A stretch of DNA of 64,000 nucleotides from Salibacter sp031581065 (GTDB lineage Bacteria > Bacteroidota > Bacteroidia > Flavobacteriales_G > Salibacteraceae), in NCBI RefSeq assembly GCF_031581065.1, contig NZ_JAVLBN010000004.1, positions 46,163-110,162 of the forward strand. Reading direction: 5' to 3'. Shown here piece after piece: positions 9,174 through 17,941 of this stretch (within the stretch, counting starts at the first letter, position 1; each line of letters begins with the position of its first letter). The position numbers and the translations under genes were made by a program. Under the pieces are notes generated by a model. That model was not told the DNA's origin. It searched no databases and worked only from the letters and a program-made list of their open reading frames with translations.

Positions 9174-10818
9174 ACTTTTAGTTGCCGTTTTTTCACTTTC
9201 GCTTTTAACATCCTGTCTCGATGAACTGGGGCCAACAGGAGATGAAAAGCCATTTGAGCACACGTATAAAATCGCCCGGGATACAGCAAAACTCGCGAAC
9301 CAAAACACAAAGCTGTACAAGATTGCAGTCAGGGAAGGCAAAAAGGATACAGCGCTGATTGAAAAACCAGACTGGAATAAGGAGCTCTTGCCATTCATTG
9401 AAGCTGAAAACTTCAATACGCTGGGCAACAAGCCAAAATATCAAATAGACTCAGCTTATTTACCGCTCAGCAAACTCAAAATCTACCGTTATTATTCTGA
9501 TAAAGAGAGCGCAAAAATCAAAGAGGCTGTTTACGAATATCAAAAAGGCAAATTAAAACGAGCGCATTTTGAGGCGAACAAGGAAAACATCGTTTACAAA
9601 TTTGATCAGAACCTTACTTACACAGCCGGCAGAGGCTACTCGATTACGTCATCTCAAAACGTGAAAAAGGTTTTGGATGAAGCTTTTTCGGTCAGATCCG
9701 TATTTGTCAACAAATCAAAGCCATACAAACTCACTTTTCACTTACCGGATGAAAAGAAGTTAATGGTCAGAGCCAGTCTCAAAGCCGACTCACTGGTGAT
9801 TTTCAATAATCTTGAGCGAATCGCTGTTCCACTATCGCAAAGCGGTGATTCAACAATTGCAGAGTTACCGGTTTTTCAAAGTGAATTTCACTTAAAGATA
9901 AGCGACAACCGGATTGAAGGCTACTGGCTCAATCTCGACAAAGGATCTGACTATCGAATTCCGGTTACGGGAACTCTTGAAATGCCTGAATCGTATCGAA
10001 AAGCAGAGGTTGATTTTTCTGGAAAATGGGAATTGCAGATCATCGAGGAAGATACCACTATGCCGGCCATTGCATTGTTTGAACAATCCGGCTCTCAGCT
10101 TTACGGAACAATTAGGACAGAAGTGGGAGACTACCGCTATTTATCGGGAAGTGTAACAGGGGATTCGTTCAGGCTTTCCACTTTTGACGGCAGTCACGCC
10201 TTTTATTTTGAGGGAGGTGTTTCAGGATCTGACCAATACGAAGGATCTTTTTACAGCGGGACTCATTACAAGTCTGAACTAAAAGCGAAGCGCAATGAGA
10301 ATGCTGAACTTCGCGATCCGGTCGAGCTGACAAAGTCGACTGAAAAACAAATGATTTTTTCTTTTCCCAATCTTGAAGGTGAAAAAGTATCGCTGGATGA
10401 TGAGCGATATAGAGGAAAAGCTGTTGTCGTAAATGTGATGGGGACGTGGTGCCCGAATTGCATGGACGAAACACGATATTTGAAAAAACTCTATGAAAAC
10501 TACAATGAGCGCGGATTGGAAATTATCAGCCTGGCATTTGAGCGCGAGAGTTCTTTTGAAAAAGCAAAGCTGATTGTTCAAAAGGCCGTTCAGGACCTGG
10601 GAATTCCGTATGAGGTTTTATTAACCGGTTACACACCTCAAAACGCAGAGAAAGCTATTCCCGAATTGGACAAAGTCATGAGTTTTCCCACAATGATTAT
10701 TCTCAACCGCGAACATGAAATTGTTCACATACACACTGGTTTTAATGGACCGGCTACAGGTAAAGCTTATGATGAGTTTGTGAAAGAGACTGAGGGTGTT
10801 GTTGAGGAAGTCTTATAG
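9157..10818 (+). CDS. TlpA-like thioredoxin-fold lipoprotein
   Basis: About 553 residues with a lipoprotein signal (VAVFSLSLLTSC, lipid on Cys). Several start codons are close together (ATG at 9157, 9163, 9166) and any fits the signal peptide. The first two thirds are beta-rich with no family I can name (FSGKWELQIIEED, YLSGSVTGDSFRLSTF). The last 150 residues are a TlpA/ResA-type thioredoxin domain with VVNVMGTWCPNCMDETRYL and the redox motif CPNC. It probably acts as a periplasmic or membrane-anchored disulphide reductant or oxidant. It overlaps the 3' end of rnr. Three dispersed 10-mers (9690, 9765, 10225) make it one of the densest genes. Confidence 0.85.
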   Translation: MKMMNRLLVAVFSLSLLTSCLDELGPTGDEKPFEHTYKIARDTAKLANQNTKLYKIAVREGKKDTALIEKPDWNKELLPFIEAENFNTLGNKPKYQIDSAYLPLSKLKIYRYYSDKESAKIKEAVYEYQKGKLKRAHFEANKENIVYKFDQNLTYTAGRGYSITSSQNVKKVLDEAFSVRSVFVNKSKPYKLTFHLPDEKKLMVRASLKADSLVIFNNLERIAVPLSQSGDSTIAELPVFQSEFHLKISDNRIEGYWLNLDKGSDYRIPVTGTLEMPESYRKAEVDFSGKWELQIIEEDTTMPAIALFEQSGSQLYGTIRTEVGDYRYLSGSVTGDSFRLSTFDGSHAFYFEGGVSGSDQYEGSFYSGTHYKSELKAKRNENAELRDPVELTKSTEKQMIFSFPNLEGEKVSLDDERYRGKAVVVNVMGTWCPNCMDETRYLKKLYENYNERGLEIISLAFERESSFEKAKLIVQKAVQDLGIPYEVLLTGYTPQNAEKAIPELDKVMSFPTMIILNREHEIVHIHTGFNGPATGKAYDEFVKETEGVVEEVL

Positions 10819-10822
10819 CAAG

Positions 10823-12247
10823 TTACTGCTTGTACTCCACAAGATTTCGTAACATTCCCCTGAAAATAAAAGCATGAAAAGGAAGCATGGTGTACCAGTA
10901 AAGTCTGCCGGCTATACCGCGTGGACGAAATGTCGCTGTTTGCACGAGTTTTCCACCTTCCATATTGAATTCGAGCCAGGCTTCACCTGGTAGTTTCATT
11001 TCAGCGTAGAGTAGCAAACGTCCTTTGTCTCTATTGGCAACAATCACACGCCAAAAATCAATTACATCACCTTCGTCAATTCGGGTTTGGTTGGTGCGTC
11101 CTCGTCTTAGTCCCACTCCTCCCACGAGCTTGTCCAAAAGGCCGCGAAGCTTCCAGAGCGAGTTTCCGTAATACCAGCCTCGGTTTCCGCCAATAGCAAA
11201 TACATTATTGATCGTTTTCTCCCTGTCTGGAGCTGTTTTTTTCTTGATGTCCTTAAAACAGCCGTATTGAGGAACTTCAACAAAATCCTGTAGATCATAG
11301 GTGGCATTTCCGGCTACGAAGGAATCCTTCCAGCTGCTCGCTACCAGGTTCTGACCAATACGGGAAAAAGCTAAGTCGATACTTTCTTTATAGGTGAGCA
11401 GGTCTGTTTGGATGACTTCGCGAATGCGGTTTTCTTCACACACGACCTCCACTTTCATACTGTCGACAAGGTTCACTGCCAGGTTATAAGTTGTTGAAGT
11501 AACGAAATAAAGCCATCTACTCGAGAGTCGCGGAGTCATGATCGGAACAGAAATGATTTTTCTATTGAGGCGCCTCGATTTTGCATAGCCGAGCAACATT
11601 TCACGATAGGTGAGTACTTCCGGCCCACCAATGTCGTAGCTGTTTCCCTTACACTCATCGTGCTCGATGACTCCTGTCAAATACTGAATCACATTTCGTA
11701 TTGCGATTGGTTGGCAGCGAGTGTTGATCCACTTTGGCGCTACCATTACAGGGAGTTTTTCTACCAGGTCGCGGATGATCTCGAAAGAAGCGCTTCCGCT
11801 TCCCACGATGATTCCTGCTTTTAATGTTGTGAGAGGAGCTTTTGCTTTTTGGAGGATGTATTCTACCATTTTACGTGACTCCAAATGCTTTGATAGTTCC
11901 TCTTGATTTGTGAGTCCGCTCAGGTAAATGATTTGTTCGCAATTTGCACGATCAGCTAATTCAGTGAAGTTCTCTGCACAAGTTTTTTCTTTGTCTTCAA
12001 ACCCTCTTGTGTTTCCACTCATTGAGTGGAGTAGGTAGTAAGCTTTATCAAAGTTGAGCGATTTGTTATCAGGAAAAGGGTTTAAGAAGTCGTGTTCTAC
12101 AACATCAATCTTTGATTCATGTCCTGATGGAATGATGAATCTACTTTTATCCCGAACTACACATATTACCTCGTGATCTTTTTTGAGTAGTTCGGGGAGT
12201 AGCCTTTTACCGATGTAACCTGTTGCGCCTGTTAGGAGAATTCTCAT
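10823..12247 (-). CDS. NAD(P)-binding SDR protein with C-terminal DUF2867 domain
   Basis: 474 residues. The N-terminal atypical SDR domain (about 1-300) opens MRILLTGATGYIGKRLLPEL with the GxxGxxG cofactor loop. The C-terminal domain (about 320-470; RIDEGDVIDFWRVIVANRDK, LPGEAWLEFNMEG, FRPRGIAGRLYWY) matches what I know of DUF2867, a SRPBCC-like fold often fused to such dehydrogenases. Substrate and pathway are unknown. It converges with the TlpA-like gene with a 4-bp gap. A dispersed 10-mer lies at 11347. Confidence 0.85.
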   Translation of the reverse strand: MRILLTGATGYIGKRLLPELLKKDHEVICVVRDKSRFIIPSGHESKIDVVEHDFLNPFPDNKSLNFDKAYYLLHSMSGNTRGFEDKEKTCAENFTELADRANCEQIIYLSGLTNQEELSKHLESRKMVEYILQKAKAPLTTLKAGIIVGSGSASFEIIRDLVEKLPVMVAPKWINTRCQPIAIRNVIQYLTGVIEHDECKGNSYDIGGPEVLTYREMLLGYAKSRRLNRKIISVPIMTPRLSSRWLYFVTSTTYNLAVNLVDSMKVEVVCEENRIREVIQTDLLTYKESIDLAFSRIGQNLVASSWKDSFVAGNATYDLQDFVEVPQYGCFKDIKKKTAPDREKTINNVFAIGGNRGWYYGNSLWKLRGLLDKLVGGVGLRRGRTNQTRIDEGDVIDFWRVIVANRDKGRLLLYAEMKLPGEAWLEFNMEGGKLVQTATFRPRGIAGRLYWYTMLPFHAFIFRGMLRNLVEYKQ

Positions 12248-12295
12248 ATTAATAGAAGGAGTTTAGAGAGGGAAAAGTTTAAACAGGCATAAAAA

Positions 12296-12321
12296 AAGCG
12301 GGCCCTTTCACCAGCCCGCTT
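12296..12321 (-). terminator. Intrinsic terminator of the MORN-like protein gene
   Basis: AAGCGGGC and GCCCGCTT form the stem. On the minus strand it is followed by seven T. It lies just past the stop at 12343. Confidence 0.85.
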
Positions 12322-12342
12322 CAATCTGTCACAGAATATAAG

Positions 12343-12816
12343 TTATTCTGCTGCCGCCACCTGGCGCTTTTCGATAGCCCAGGTGTGACTTCCTTTGAGT
12401 TCGTTGTTATCGTATTTGATTTCTAACAGCGTACTGCCGTTATCTTTCCAAACGAACCAAATGCCATCTTTTTTACCGTTATTATAATGTGCCATTTGGG
12501 TCACATCACCATTTTCGTTGTAGCTAATCCACTTTCCGTGGAGTTCGCCATTTTTGAGTGTTCCTTTTTCAGTAACGTTACCATTATCATCATGGTAAGT
12601 AACCAGCATTAAATCGCCATCCTGGCTCAGTTCAAAATCTTCAACATCGTTGCAAACGTAAAATTGGTCAGAGCCATTTTGAAGGTTGTTTTCGCCAACA
12701 AATTTAGCGCTCACAACATCACAATCTTTTTGATTGTTTGGCCCCTGAGCCATTGCCTGTAATCCAACTACAACTAATAAACCTACTAATATTCCACCTA
12801 TCTTTTTCATAATCAT
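12343..12816 (-). CDS. Secreted MORN-repeat-like protein
   Basis: 157 residues, or 155 from the second ATG at 12810, which has AAAGG 6 bp upstream and may be the true start. A signal peptide is present (KKIGGILVGLLVVVGLQAMAQ). The body contains three to four MORN-like units of the type NGKKDGIWFVWKDNGS and NGELHGKWISYNENGD, the pattern also found in YwqK-family proteins. It is probably periplasmic or surface-attached. The function is unknown. It is monocistronic with its own terminator. A dispersed 10-mer at 12666 reads as NGSDQ. Confidence 0.75.
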   Translation of the reverse strand: MIMKKIGGILVGLLVVVGLQAMAQGPNNQKDCDVVSAKFVGENNLQNGSDQFYVCNDVEDFELSQDGDLMLVTYHDDNGNVTEKGTLKNGELHGKWISYNENGDVTQMAHYNNGKKDGIWFVWKDNGSTLLEIKYDNNELKGSHTWAIEKRQVAAAE

Positions 12817-13029
12817 CCTTTATTTCTATTCAAATATACGAATAAAATTTACATTGAGTTAACATTGGGGTAACATCACGAGTGGTTGCGGGTTTGTAAA
12901 ACAACATAAAGTTTTGATATTCAATTGTATGTAGTGTGTTAAGATTTGCGTAACATTTACTTTTATTTACAAGGCCCGTATATTAGTAGCAATTGTTATA
13001 TTTATTAGCTAATACCAATAAGCAAATTT

Positions 13030-13218
13030 ATGCTGACCAAGAGGACTTTAATGCAATCAATCGATAACCTGCCAGACTCATTCACAATTGATGAGCTAAT
13101 TGACCAATTAATATTTGTTGAGAAAGTCGAGATGGGGATTAAAGAATCAGAGGAAGGTAAAACGATATCAAATGACGATGTGAGGAAAATGATTGAAAAA
13201 TGGTCAGCTTTAAACTAA
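13030..13218 (+). CDS. Small antitoxin-like protein, no toxin partner
   Basis: 62 residues: LMQSIDNLPDSFTIDELIDQ, then FVEKVEMGIKESEEGKTIS and DDVRKMIEKW. The composition and the EGKTxSxxxVxxMIxxW ending resemble the putative addiction-module antitoxins that usually sit directly before a RelE/ParE toxin. The next gene is the convergent lpxH, with its stop 5 bp away, so no toxin follows. The 213-bp region upstream (12817-13029) is AT-rich and holds the promoters of this gene and of the divergent MORN-like gene; I found no other feature in it. Confidence 0.6.
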   Translation: MLTKRTLMQSIDNLPDSFTIDELIDQLIFVEKVEMGIKESEEGKTISNDDVRKMIEKWSALN

Positions 13219-13222
13219 GCTA

Positions 13223-13981
13223 TCAAAGAGGATATTCCTCTAAAGTAAGCTTGGAGCCATCAAAAATGGCATAAGTGAAATCTGAGATCCAATCACCGAG
13301 GTTGATATAACGACTATTTTCACCAACGGTCAGATCCAGGGGCAGGTGACGATGCCCAAATACGAAGTAATCGTAGTGTTTTTCCTGCAGTTTTTCTTTA
13401 GCGTAAATAGCGAGCCATTCGTTTTCCTCACCCAGATAGGTTTTGTCGTTATCTCCCGTTGCAGCTCTACTGCTCCTGGAAAAGTAATTTGCTAACCCGA
13501 TGCCGAAGTTTGGGTGTAACCGTGCAAATAACCACTGACAGAGCTTATTCCTGAAAACTTTCTTGATGAATTTATAGCCGTGATCTCCCGGTCCCAGCCC
13601 ATCACCATGGGCAATGTAGAACTGTTTGCCGTTGTACTCTTTTTCGATGGGCTCGTGATGTAGCTCCATCCCAATTTCTTCAGGGAGGTAATCGAAAACC
13701 CACATGTCGTGATTGCCGGTAAAAAAGTGAATTTTAATTCCGCTGTCTGATAGTTCTGCTAGCTTACCTAATAGCCTTACATGACCACGTGGAGCAACTG
13801 TTTTGTATTCAAACCAAAAGTCGAAGAGATCGCCTACGAGATACAGGATCTGACAGTCGTTTTTGATTTCATCGAGCCACTGAATAAAGTGTGTTTCCCG
13901 CTTTTTGCTTTCGGCAGGATTTGGTGCCCCAAAGTGCTGGTCTGAGGCGAAATATATCTTCTTTCCGGGCTCTAAATTCAT
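13223..13981 (-). CDS. lpxH: UDP-2,3-diacylglucosamine diphosphatase
   Basis: Lipid A biosynthesis enzyme that cleaves UDP-2,3-diacylglucosamine to lipid X. 252 residues of the calcineurin-like metallophosphatase fold with DxH (SDQHFG, residues 14-16), GDLFD (about 50), GNHD (about 93), HGDG and the C-terminal GHRH metal ligands. It is the last gene of a minus-strand operon, with its ATG overlapping the queD stop by one base. A dispersed 10-mer at 13328 is read as DLT. Confidence 0.93.
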   Translation of the reverse strand: MNLEPGKKIYFASDQHFGAPNPAESKKRETHFIQWLDEIKNDCQILYLVGDLFDFWFEYKTVAPRGHVRLLGKLAELSDSGIKIHFFTGNHDMWVFDYLPEEIGMELHHEPIEKEYNGKQFYIAHGDGLGPGDHGYKFIKKVFRNKLCQWLFARLHPNFGIGLANYFSRSSRAATGDNDKTYLGEENEWLAIYAKEKLQEKHYDYFVFGHRHLPLDLTVGENSRYINLGDWISDFTYAIFDGSKLTLEEYPL

Positions 13982-14430
13982 CAGTTGTCATTGGCAAACC
14001 ACTCGGCAAAACTGGTTTTGGTTTCTCTTAACCGTGCGCTGTGGAGTGAAACGTTTTGTACGCCTTTTAATTGGCTCTGAATGATTTCAACGTATTCGAG
14101 TAACATCATTTCACAGGTTGGTTGATAATCTGTGAGAATGAGACGCTCGTTATCATCTTCAGTTATTTTATTCAAAAAGCGAGAGTTGTTACGGAGCACA
14201 AGTGCGTGATCAAATCGCTTTACGATGTTGTCTTTGACAATGGATTTGAGATCAGAAAAATCGATGACCATTCCGTCTTTAGGATTTCCGGGATCATCGT
14301 TTGGAGTGCCCAGGAAAGTTACTGATAGCTCATATGTGTGCCCGTGAATGTTGTGGCATTTTCCATCGTGCCCATCAAGAGCGTGCGCCATTTCCCAGTC
14401 GAACTGTTTGGTAACTCTCAGCTTAGCCAT
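13981..14430 (-). CDS. queD: 6-carboxytetrahydropterin synthase, QueD type
   Basis: 149 residues of the PTPS/COG0720 fold. Zinc ligands are in WEMAHALDGH and in HGH. The active-site Cys lies in CHNIHGH, that is CxxxHGH, the spacing I know from queuosine-pathway QueD enzymes. It converts dihydroneopterin triphosphate toward preQ0. It overlaps map by 8 bp and lpxH by 1 bp. A second family member at 37985 has a longer Cys-HGH spacing, so the two are probably not redundant. Confidence 0.88.
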   Translation of the reverse strand: MAKLRVTKQFDWEMAHALDGHDGKCHNIHGHTYELSVTFLGTPNDDPGNPKDGMVIDFSDLKSIVKDNIVKRFDHALVLRNNSRFLNKITEDDNERLILTDYQPTCEMMLLEYVEIIQSQLKGVQNVSLHSARLRETKTSFAEWFANDN

Positions 14431-15214
14431 GAACTTTCGCTTTTTTCTCTAATGCTTCGTTAACGTAATCGAAAGTAGAAAGGATATCTGGTTTTCCATC
14501 AACGATAGCTACATCGTGCTCAAAGTGTGCTGAGGGCTTTTTATCACGCGTGATAATCGTCCAGCCGTCATCGAGTTGTTTGATCGCTTTTGTTCCCATG
14601 TTGATCATCGGTTCTATTGCGACTACGAGTCCTTCTTTGAGCTTTTTACCCCGACCGCGTTTTCCGTAATTCGGAACCTGAGGTTCTTCGTGCATTTCTT
14701 TCCCTATCCCGTGACCTACGAGTTCACGAACAACTCCGTATCCGTGTTTTTCGGCATGGTTCTGAACAGCAAAGCCAATATCACCAAGACGACTACCGGC
14801 TCTGCACTCTTCGATTCCGAGGTAGAGGCATTCTTTTGTTACATCAAGCAATTTTTGCGTTTCATCATCCACTTCACCTACAGCAAACGTAAATGCGTGA
14901 TCGCCATAGTATCCATCGAGTATAGCGCCACAGTCTATAGAAACGATGTCTCCTTCTTTGAGAGGCGTATTGTCTGGTATACCGTGAACAACCTGCTCGT
15001 TTTTTGAAATGCAAAGTGAGTTTGGAAAATCATAGAGCCCCAAAAACCCAGGAACAGCATTTTGCGAACGGATGTAATCTTCAGCTAAACGATCGAGCTC
15101 GAGTGGAGTAACTCCCGGCTCAATTTTTTCAGCTACTTTTCCAAGTGTGCGCGATACAACCTGTGCTGCTTTGCGGAGCAGTTCAATTTCCTCTCGTGTT
15201 TTGTATATAATCAT
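14423..15214 (-). CDS. map: Methionine aminopeptidase, type I
   Basis: 263 residues. It removes the initiator Met from nascent proteins. The metal ligands of the pita-bread fold are visible: two Asp in SIDCGAILDGYYGDHAF, His in ELVGHGIG, Glu in VVAIEPM and Glu in HFEHDVAI. It is the second gene of the HAD-map-queD-lpxH operon, with an ATGA overlap with the HAD gene and an 8-bp overlap with queD. Confidence 0.96.
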   Translation of the reverse strand: MIIYKTREEIELLRKAAQVVSRTLGKVAEKIEPGVTPLELDRLAEDYIRSQNAVPGFLGLYDFPNSLCISKNEQVVHGIPDNTPLKEGDIVSIDCGAILDGYYGDHAFTFAVGEVDDETQKLLDVTKECLYLGIEECRAGSRLGDIGFAVQNHAEKHGYGVVRELVGHGIGKEMHEEPQVPNYGKRGRGKKLKEGLVVAIEPMINMGTKAIKQLDDGWTIITRDKKPSAHFEHDVAIVDGKPDILSTFDYVNEALEKKAKVHG

Positions 15215-15645
15215 TTCTTCTTTCGCTTCTTGAAGAGAGACATAATCCCTCTTTTTTGATTTTGTTTTTGAAGCATTTCCAATTGCTGCGGATTACCTTC
15301 AATTTCCTGGTATATCTTTCCCCATCCCGGGAAACCACCAAAGTTGCGGTCATCGATGAAAACATCAGCGTGAATCTTACGGCTCGATTGGTTCTGATCG
15401 AAAACCTCTTCAGGGAAACTCTTGTTTACCGCGTGAAATTCAATGCCGTGCTCTCTACAAAATTCGACTGCTTCATCGAGTCGTTTTCCGTGCCTGTAAG
15501 TCCATAAAATGAGCTTGTGATGCTTGTTTTGAAGCATCTTGAGTGTGTCAAAAGCAAACATTTTGGGCTTACCTATGCGCGGATAATCATCGTCAACGAT
15601 GGTTCCGTCAAAATCAACAGCTATTGTGAGTTGATTCTCAAACAT
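15211..15645 (-). CDS. HAD-superfamily hydrolase, small
   Basis: 144 residues. The nucleophile motif is near the N-terminus (IAVDFDGTIVDDDYP, DxDGT), followed by LILWTYRHGK and the acidic motif VFIDDRNFGG. No cap domain is evident, as in small HAD phosphatases of the BT0820 type in Bacteroidota. The tail is very basic (SLFKKRKKK). The substrate is unknown. It leads the operon ending in lpxH; the stop and the map start overlap. Confidence 0.8.
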   Translation of the reverse strand: MFENQLTIAVDFDGTIVDDDYPRIGKPKMFAFDTLKMLQNKHHKLILWTYRHGKRLDEAVEFCREHGIEFHAVNKSFPEEVFDQNQSSRKIHADVFIDDRNFGGFPGWGKIYQEIEGNPQQLEMLQKQNQKRGIMSLFKKRKKK

Positions 15646-15690
15646 GGCGGCAAAGGTAATGAAGTAAGGGAAAAGAAAGGTTTTGGTAGA

Positions 15691-15834
15691 GGGGGTGTGT
15701 CAAAAGGCGTTGTAAAATTTAAAAAAATTCAGGTTATTGTAATATGCTAAGCTCCCTAAATCAGCTATTTAACATTTAATGAATAGCCTTTTAATACCGG
15801 AAAATGGTAGATTTTTCGGTATTGATACACCCCC
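15691..15834. mobile_element. Possible MITE-like element, 144 bp
   Basis: Ends in near-perfect 13-bp terminal inverted repeats: GGGGGTGTGTCAA (15691-15703) and TTGATACACCCCC (15822-15834), one mismatch. The interior contains nested hairpins (GCTATT/AATAGC; ATACCG/CGGTAT) and no ORF. The G-rich GGGGGTGT ends resemble IS termini. No clear target-site duplication is seen, so this could instead be a structured 3' element of the elbB operon, whose stop lies 6 bp away. Confidence 0.4.
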
Positions 15835-15839
15835 TATTC

Positions 15840-16526
15840 CTATAATAAGCGATACAGTTCCTCAACTGCATCCTGAACATTATCGTGCACCTCAGTGATG
15901 GAAGCTTCCATCATGTAACAGGGAGCAGTAACAATTTTATTTTCTTTATCGGTCAGAACCTCACGGATGGTTTTCATTTCAACAGCAGCACCGGTTTTTT
16001 CCATTCCCTGTGAAATGCCGGCAATGTCGTAAGGGGACTTTTCCTTGTCGGTTCCGACTGTGAGTTTTGCATGAATATCGCTTCCCTGAAGTGCCTTAGC
16101 AATTGTTGTGGGACCCATACACAAGCCGAGTATAGGTTTTTTGTTTTCAATAAAGTGGAGAATTGCTTTTTTTACTTCGGGTACTATTTCGCCATCGGGG
16201 CCGCTGAATGCCCATTTAGTGTGGTTTTTAGCTGTTCCAAAGCCACCCGGAATCGCAAGCGCATCGAGCTGTGAGAGGTCGGCTTTGGCCACATCTTCAA
16301 TTTCGCCACGTGCAATGCGAGCCGATTCGATGAGTACATTGCGTTTCTCATCCATTTCTTCACCGTTCGTGTGGTTGATCACGTGGTGTTGGTCAACATC
16401 AGGAGCCAGACAAACAGTTTCTGCTCCCTTTTGTTCCAATGCCAGTAAAGTAAAACTGGATTCGTGAATTTCGCTTCCGTCAAAAACGCCATTTCCAGAT
16501 AGTAGTACACCTATTTTCTTTGCCAT
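15840..16526 (-). CDS. elbB: ElbB-like DJ-1/PfpI glyoxalase family protein
   Basis: 228 residues. The DJ-1/PfpI fold is seen in GVLLSGNGVFDGSEIHESSF near the start and the nucleophile elbow LGLCMGPTTIA with its Cys. The opening and the long insert (CLAPDVDQHHVINHTNGEE in pieces) are characteristic of ElbB, once linked to isoprenoid biosynthesis and now described as a glyoxalase III-type enzyme. It is the last gene of the cysS-dinB-pepE-methyltransferase-elbB run, 4 bp behind the methyltransferase gene. One dispersed 10-mer at 15951. Confidence 0.9.
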   Translation of the reverse strand: MAKKIGVLLSGNGVFDGSEIHESSFTLLALEQKGAETVCLAPDVDQHHVINHTNGEEMDEKRNVLIESARIARGEIEDVAKADLSQLDALAIPGGFGTAKNHTKWAFSGPDGEIVPEVKKAILHFIENKKPILGLCMGPTTIAKALQGSDIHAKLTVGTDKEKSPYDIAGISQGMEKTGAAVEMKTIREVLTDKENKIVTAPCYMMEASITEVHDNVQDAVEELYRLL

Positions 16527-16530
16527 AATT

Positions 16531-17226
16531 TTATTTTTTTGCGTATCCGTATGCTATGTATTTCCAGCTTTTTGGGGTGATGGAATTTAATAATAATCCA
16601 TCGATTTTACCAAATGTATTTTTCATGCTTTCATTGAGCCCAAATGCTCCCGGAAAACCGCTTGTCTTGATTTTCACTTCAGAGTATGGTTCAAAGTATT
16701 CATCGAGATCGTGATGATCGAGATAGCGCCAGGTATCTCCCCATTTGCGTAATTTTTCACGAGCTGTCAGGTGGAGTTTAGATCCTTTTAAGTTCTCAGC
16801 AAAAAGTAAATAGCCACCGGGTTTTAAAGCTTTGTGAATCTGCTTTAAAATCTTCTTATGAGATTCTTTGTAATACTTGTTATCGCGATCGATTCCGCCC
16901 AAAATGGACTTGAAAATCACGACATCAAATTCTTTTTCATAATGAATATTGAGGGCATCAAAGCTTTCGTATTTTACCCGATCTGATACACCTTCTTTTT
17001 GATGAAAGGCTCTGGCTTGATCGAGAAAGTCTTTGTTGATATCTGTGCAGAGAACATCAAATCCTTTTGAAGCTAAATATAACGATGGACCACCGCGTCT
17101 GCCTCCCAGCTCAAGCGCTTTTCCGGGAGTGATGTTTTTAAGTGCTTCATCCCATAGCTCAAAAGCCTTAGACCAGGATTCAGTATCCCATTCAAAGACT
17201 TTCTTTTTTAGCTCCTTTTCTTTCAT
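16531..17226 (-). CDS. Class I SAM-dependent methyltransferase
   Basis: 231 residues. SAM-binding motif I is ALELGGRRGGPSLYLA, an unusual Gly/Arg-rich version, followed by acidic motif II (VLCTDINKDFL) and DVVIFKSILGG. The C-terminal half (KALKPGGYLLFAEN) is typical of small-molecule methyltransferases. The substrate is unknown. It overlaps pepE by 4 bp and precedes elbB by 4 bp, so it is translationally coupled in that operon. Confidence 0.85.
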   Translation of the reverse strand: MKEKELKKKVFEWDTESWSKAFELWDEALKNITPGKALELGGRRGGPSLYLASKGFDVLCTDINKDFLDQARAFHQKEGVSDRVKYESFDALNIHYEKEFDVVIFKSILGGIDRDNKYYKESHKKILKQIHKALKPGGYLLFAENLKGSKLHLTAREKLRKWGDTWRYLDHHDLDEYFEPYSEVKIKTSGFPGAFGLNESMKNTFGKIDGLLLNSITPKSWKYIAYGYAKK

Positions 17227-17939
17227 TGCACCAAAAAGTTGAGGTTTTCAGTGGATTCAATTTCATAAGGTTGTTTGCCTTTTTCAAAAATCCTTACAGG
17301 ATGATCTCCAAAGATTTTGATATCGTTCCCTTTCACGATCAAAGCCGAACCTTCTCGCAAGCCAACTACCGGTTGATCGTTGTAAGCGTGGAATTCTTTA
17401 ATTCTCGTTTCTCGCGTTTCACCCATGTGCTTGCTCCCGGGATCGGGATCGAGGTAATGTGGGTTGATATTGAACGGAACGAGCTGCAAGGCGTCAAAGG
17501 TTGGCGGATACATAATGGGCATGTCATTCGTTGTGCTGATTGTTGTTCCTGTTATGTTTGATCCGGCACTTGAGCCCATATACGGCTTTCCTGATTCAAC
17601 TGCGTTCTGAATGTGTTCTATAAATCCTAGCTTATACAGCTGTGTGAGGAGAACGAATGTGTTTCCGCCTCCTGTAAAAAGGCCATCTGCCCAGTTTACA
17701 GCTTCTCGAGTAGATTCAAATGTGTGAGCACCGCGCACTTCAACGCCAATTTTATCAAATGCATCTGAAGCTATTTTGGTGTATTCATCATGTGAAATGC
17801 CGCCCGGCCTTGCGAAAGGGATGAATGTCACTTTTTTGCAGTTTTTGAAGTGTTCAGCTACCTGGTCCTGAATGTATTCCATGTAGCCGCTTCCGTGGAC
17901 TTTTGAAGTTGAAACGATAAGTAGATTTCTATTTGTCAT
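17223..17939 (-). CDS. pepE: Dipeptidase E (peptidase S51)
   Basis: 238 residues from the ATG at 17939, which leaves a 2-bp gap to the dinB stop; an earlier in-frame ATG at 17963 would overlap it. The serine nucleophile lies in YMGSSAGSN, with the FTGGGNTF glycine loop before it and NINPHYLDPDP after it, all typical of alpha-aspartyl dipeptidase. It cleaves Asp-X dipeptides in the cytoplasm. It sits between dinB and the methyltransferase gene. Confidence 0.9.
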   Translation of the reverse strand: MTNRNLLIVSTSKVHGSGYMEYIQDQVAEHFKNCKKVTFIPFARPGGISHDEYTKIASDAFDKIGVEVRGAHTFESTREAVNWADGLFTGGGNTFVLLTQLYKLGFIEHIQNAVESGKPYMGSSAGSNITGTTISTTNDMPIMYPPTFDALQLVPFNINPHYLDPDPGSKHMGETRETRIKEFHAYNDQPVVGLREGSALIVKGNDIKIFGDHPVRIFEKGKQPYEIESTENLNFLVQ

Positions 17940-17941
17940 CT

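Noticed and set aside
12817..13029. Hidden gene in the longest gene-free stretch
   Set aside because: No frame of useful length with plausible composition; it looks like promoter DNA of two divergent genes.
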